DNA of 64,000 nucleotides from JBJMQS01 sp045802605 (GTDB taxonomy: Bacteria; Planctomycetota; Planctomycetia; Gemmatales; Gemmataceae), in assembly GCA_045802605.1 (NCBI GenBank), contig JBJMQS010000020.1:171312-235311 (forward strand), in the 5' to 3' direction. Below the pieces are notes generated by a model. The model saw nothing but the letters and a program-made list of their open reading frames with translations. It ran no database searches and was not told where the DNA came from. Positions 63,355-64,000 of this stretch are shown here, one piece after another; the stretch's first letter is position 1, and each line of letters starts with the position of its first letter. A program made the translations under genes and the position numbers.

Positions 63355-64000
63355 TAGAGTTGGTGGTACTTCACAACACCCACTCCGGAGGCCAAGCCAT
63401 GGATGGCAGTATCCAACTTTCCCCGGCCGATCGCAAGACCCTTCTGCAACGGCTGCGTAGCGGAGCCGAGAACTTTCGGCAGGCGCATGTCATTTTGCTG
63501 TTGGCCGACGGGTTTTCCGTGCGTCAGATCCGGCAAGTCATCTATGCCAGCTTTGACTTGATTCAAGCCGCGACCGATCAATTTCGCTCGGGTGGTGTGA
63601 ACTCCTTGGTGGCCGAGGGTCATCAGGCGAAGCCGCAGACGAGTTGGCAGAAACGAGTTGCCCTCTGGGTGGCGAAGAAGACCCCAGAGGACTTTGGCTA
63701 CTTCCGAAGGCGCTGGTCGTGTGAAACCTTGGCCGAGGTCTTGGCCTGGGAAACCGGCACCAAGCGTAGTGCTGAGGCCATTCGTCGCGCCTTGCACCGG
63801 ATGAACTTTGTCTGGCGTCGGCCGCGGCCAGTCGTCGGACCCAGCGATCCTCACCATGCCGAAAAACTCCAGCATATCCGCGATTTATTGGCGCAGTTGC
63901 CGGCCGATGAAACCGCGGTGTTCCAAGACGAAGTCGATATCCATCTCAATCCCAAAATAGGCTCTTGCTGGATGCCGCGCGGGCAACAAACCGAAGTGCG
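63355..64000 (+). mobile_element. IS630-type insertion sequence, left part
   Basis: The element seems to start after a TA at 63355-63356 (IS630 elements duplicate TA) and runs off the window end. The right boundary and the second TA are not visible, and I could not confirm terminal inverted repeats. It interrupts the surface gene on the minus strand. Confidence 0.65.
63399..64000 (+). CDS. IS630 family transposase, N-terminal part
   Basis: About 200 residues from the ATG at 63399 (CCGGAGG eight nt upstream) to the window end. An N-terminal helix-turn-helix (ILLLADGFSVRQIRQVIYAS) is followed by a second DNA-binding part (WSCETLAEVLAWETGTKRS) and the start of the DDE domain, where FQDEVDIHLNPKIGSCWMPR carries the first catalytic aspartate. 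The later catalytic residues lie beyond the end. Frame is open throughout. Confidence 0.9.
   Translation, partial: MDGSIQLSPADRKTLLQRLRSGAENFRQAHVILLLADGFSVRQIRQVIYASFDLIQAATDQFRSGGVNSLVAEGHQAKPQTSWQKRVALWVAKKTPEDFGYFRRRWSCETLAEVLAWETGTKRSAEAIRRALHRMNFVWRRPRPVVGPSDPHHAEKLQHIRDLLAQLPADETAVFQDEVDIHLNPKIGSCWMPRGQQTEV

Noticed and set aside
63354..63875. Open frame of 173 codons on the minus strand at the right end
   Set aside because: It is the antisense of the IS630-type transposase, whose plus-strand frame has a helix-turn-helix, a DDE motif and a good ribosome site.

Overview
The window looks like a chromosome segment from a Planctomycetota bacterium, probably near the Gemmatales or Pirellulales. 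This is inferred from gene content, not from a search. The pointers are three pseudopilin-like proteins of the DUF1559 type, a DUF1571 protein, several surface proteins that start with a basic segment and an LE-x-R-x-x-P motif, dockerin-like and FG-GAP carboxy termini, a 4,059-residue beta-propeller/SdrD-like protein, and many long palindromic intergenic repeats. I saw no rRNA, tRNA or CRISPR array.

Layout. 1-5.3 kb (minus strand): an operon of a secreted protein, a six-helix membrane protein, a zinc-ribbon membrane protein and the start of a probable radical SAM gene; then a CmcI-like methyltransferase/hydroxylase gene and selA. 5.4-7.3 kb: two different HUH (Y1) transposase genes within a dense field of REP-like palindromes. 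7.4-23.2 kb: housekeeping and metabolic genes (MBL hydrolase, DUF1571, pepT, nth, an MMPL transporter, a copper P-type ATPase, an e(P4)-like phosphatase, an outer-membrane barrel lipoprotein, fahA, an iron-type binding protein), often separated by long hairpins. 23.2-36.1 kb: a roughly 580-nt structured leader and the giant surface gene. 36.2-44.4 kb: a beta-CASP nuclease and tsaC-like gene, an orphan DNA methyltransferase, a Pro/Thr-rich surface protein, a pseudopilin, an FMN reductase, an FAH-family enzyme and a DUF433/DUF5615 toxin-antitoxin pair. 44.5-48.6 kb: a small type VI secretion cluster (tssK, tssL, a short TssM-like gene, a zinc-ribbon gene). 48.6-53.7 kb (minus strand): an overlapping chain malQ-rlmN-ECF sigma-anti-sigma-periplasmic protein. 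53.9-64 kb: pseudopilins and surface proteins, of which three are damaged (frameshifts or IS insertion), a second REP-like cluster, a nested inverted repeat of more than 400 bp, and an IS630-type element cut by the window end.

How the parts relate. Much of the accessory DNA serves the cell surface. At least four proteins share the same unusual N-terminal motif without a clear hydrophobic signal peptide, and two C-terminal modules recur (FG-GAP with a GG-x-[FY]-V end, and a dockerin-like duplicated EF-hand end). The strongest leads are the threefold module duplication in the giant protein with its structured leader, the REP/transposase system with a distant copy, the short TssM-like protein with a degenerate P-loop, and the cluster of single-base frameshifts at 56-60 kb.
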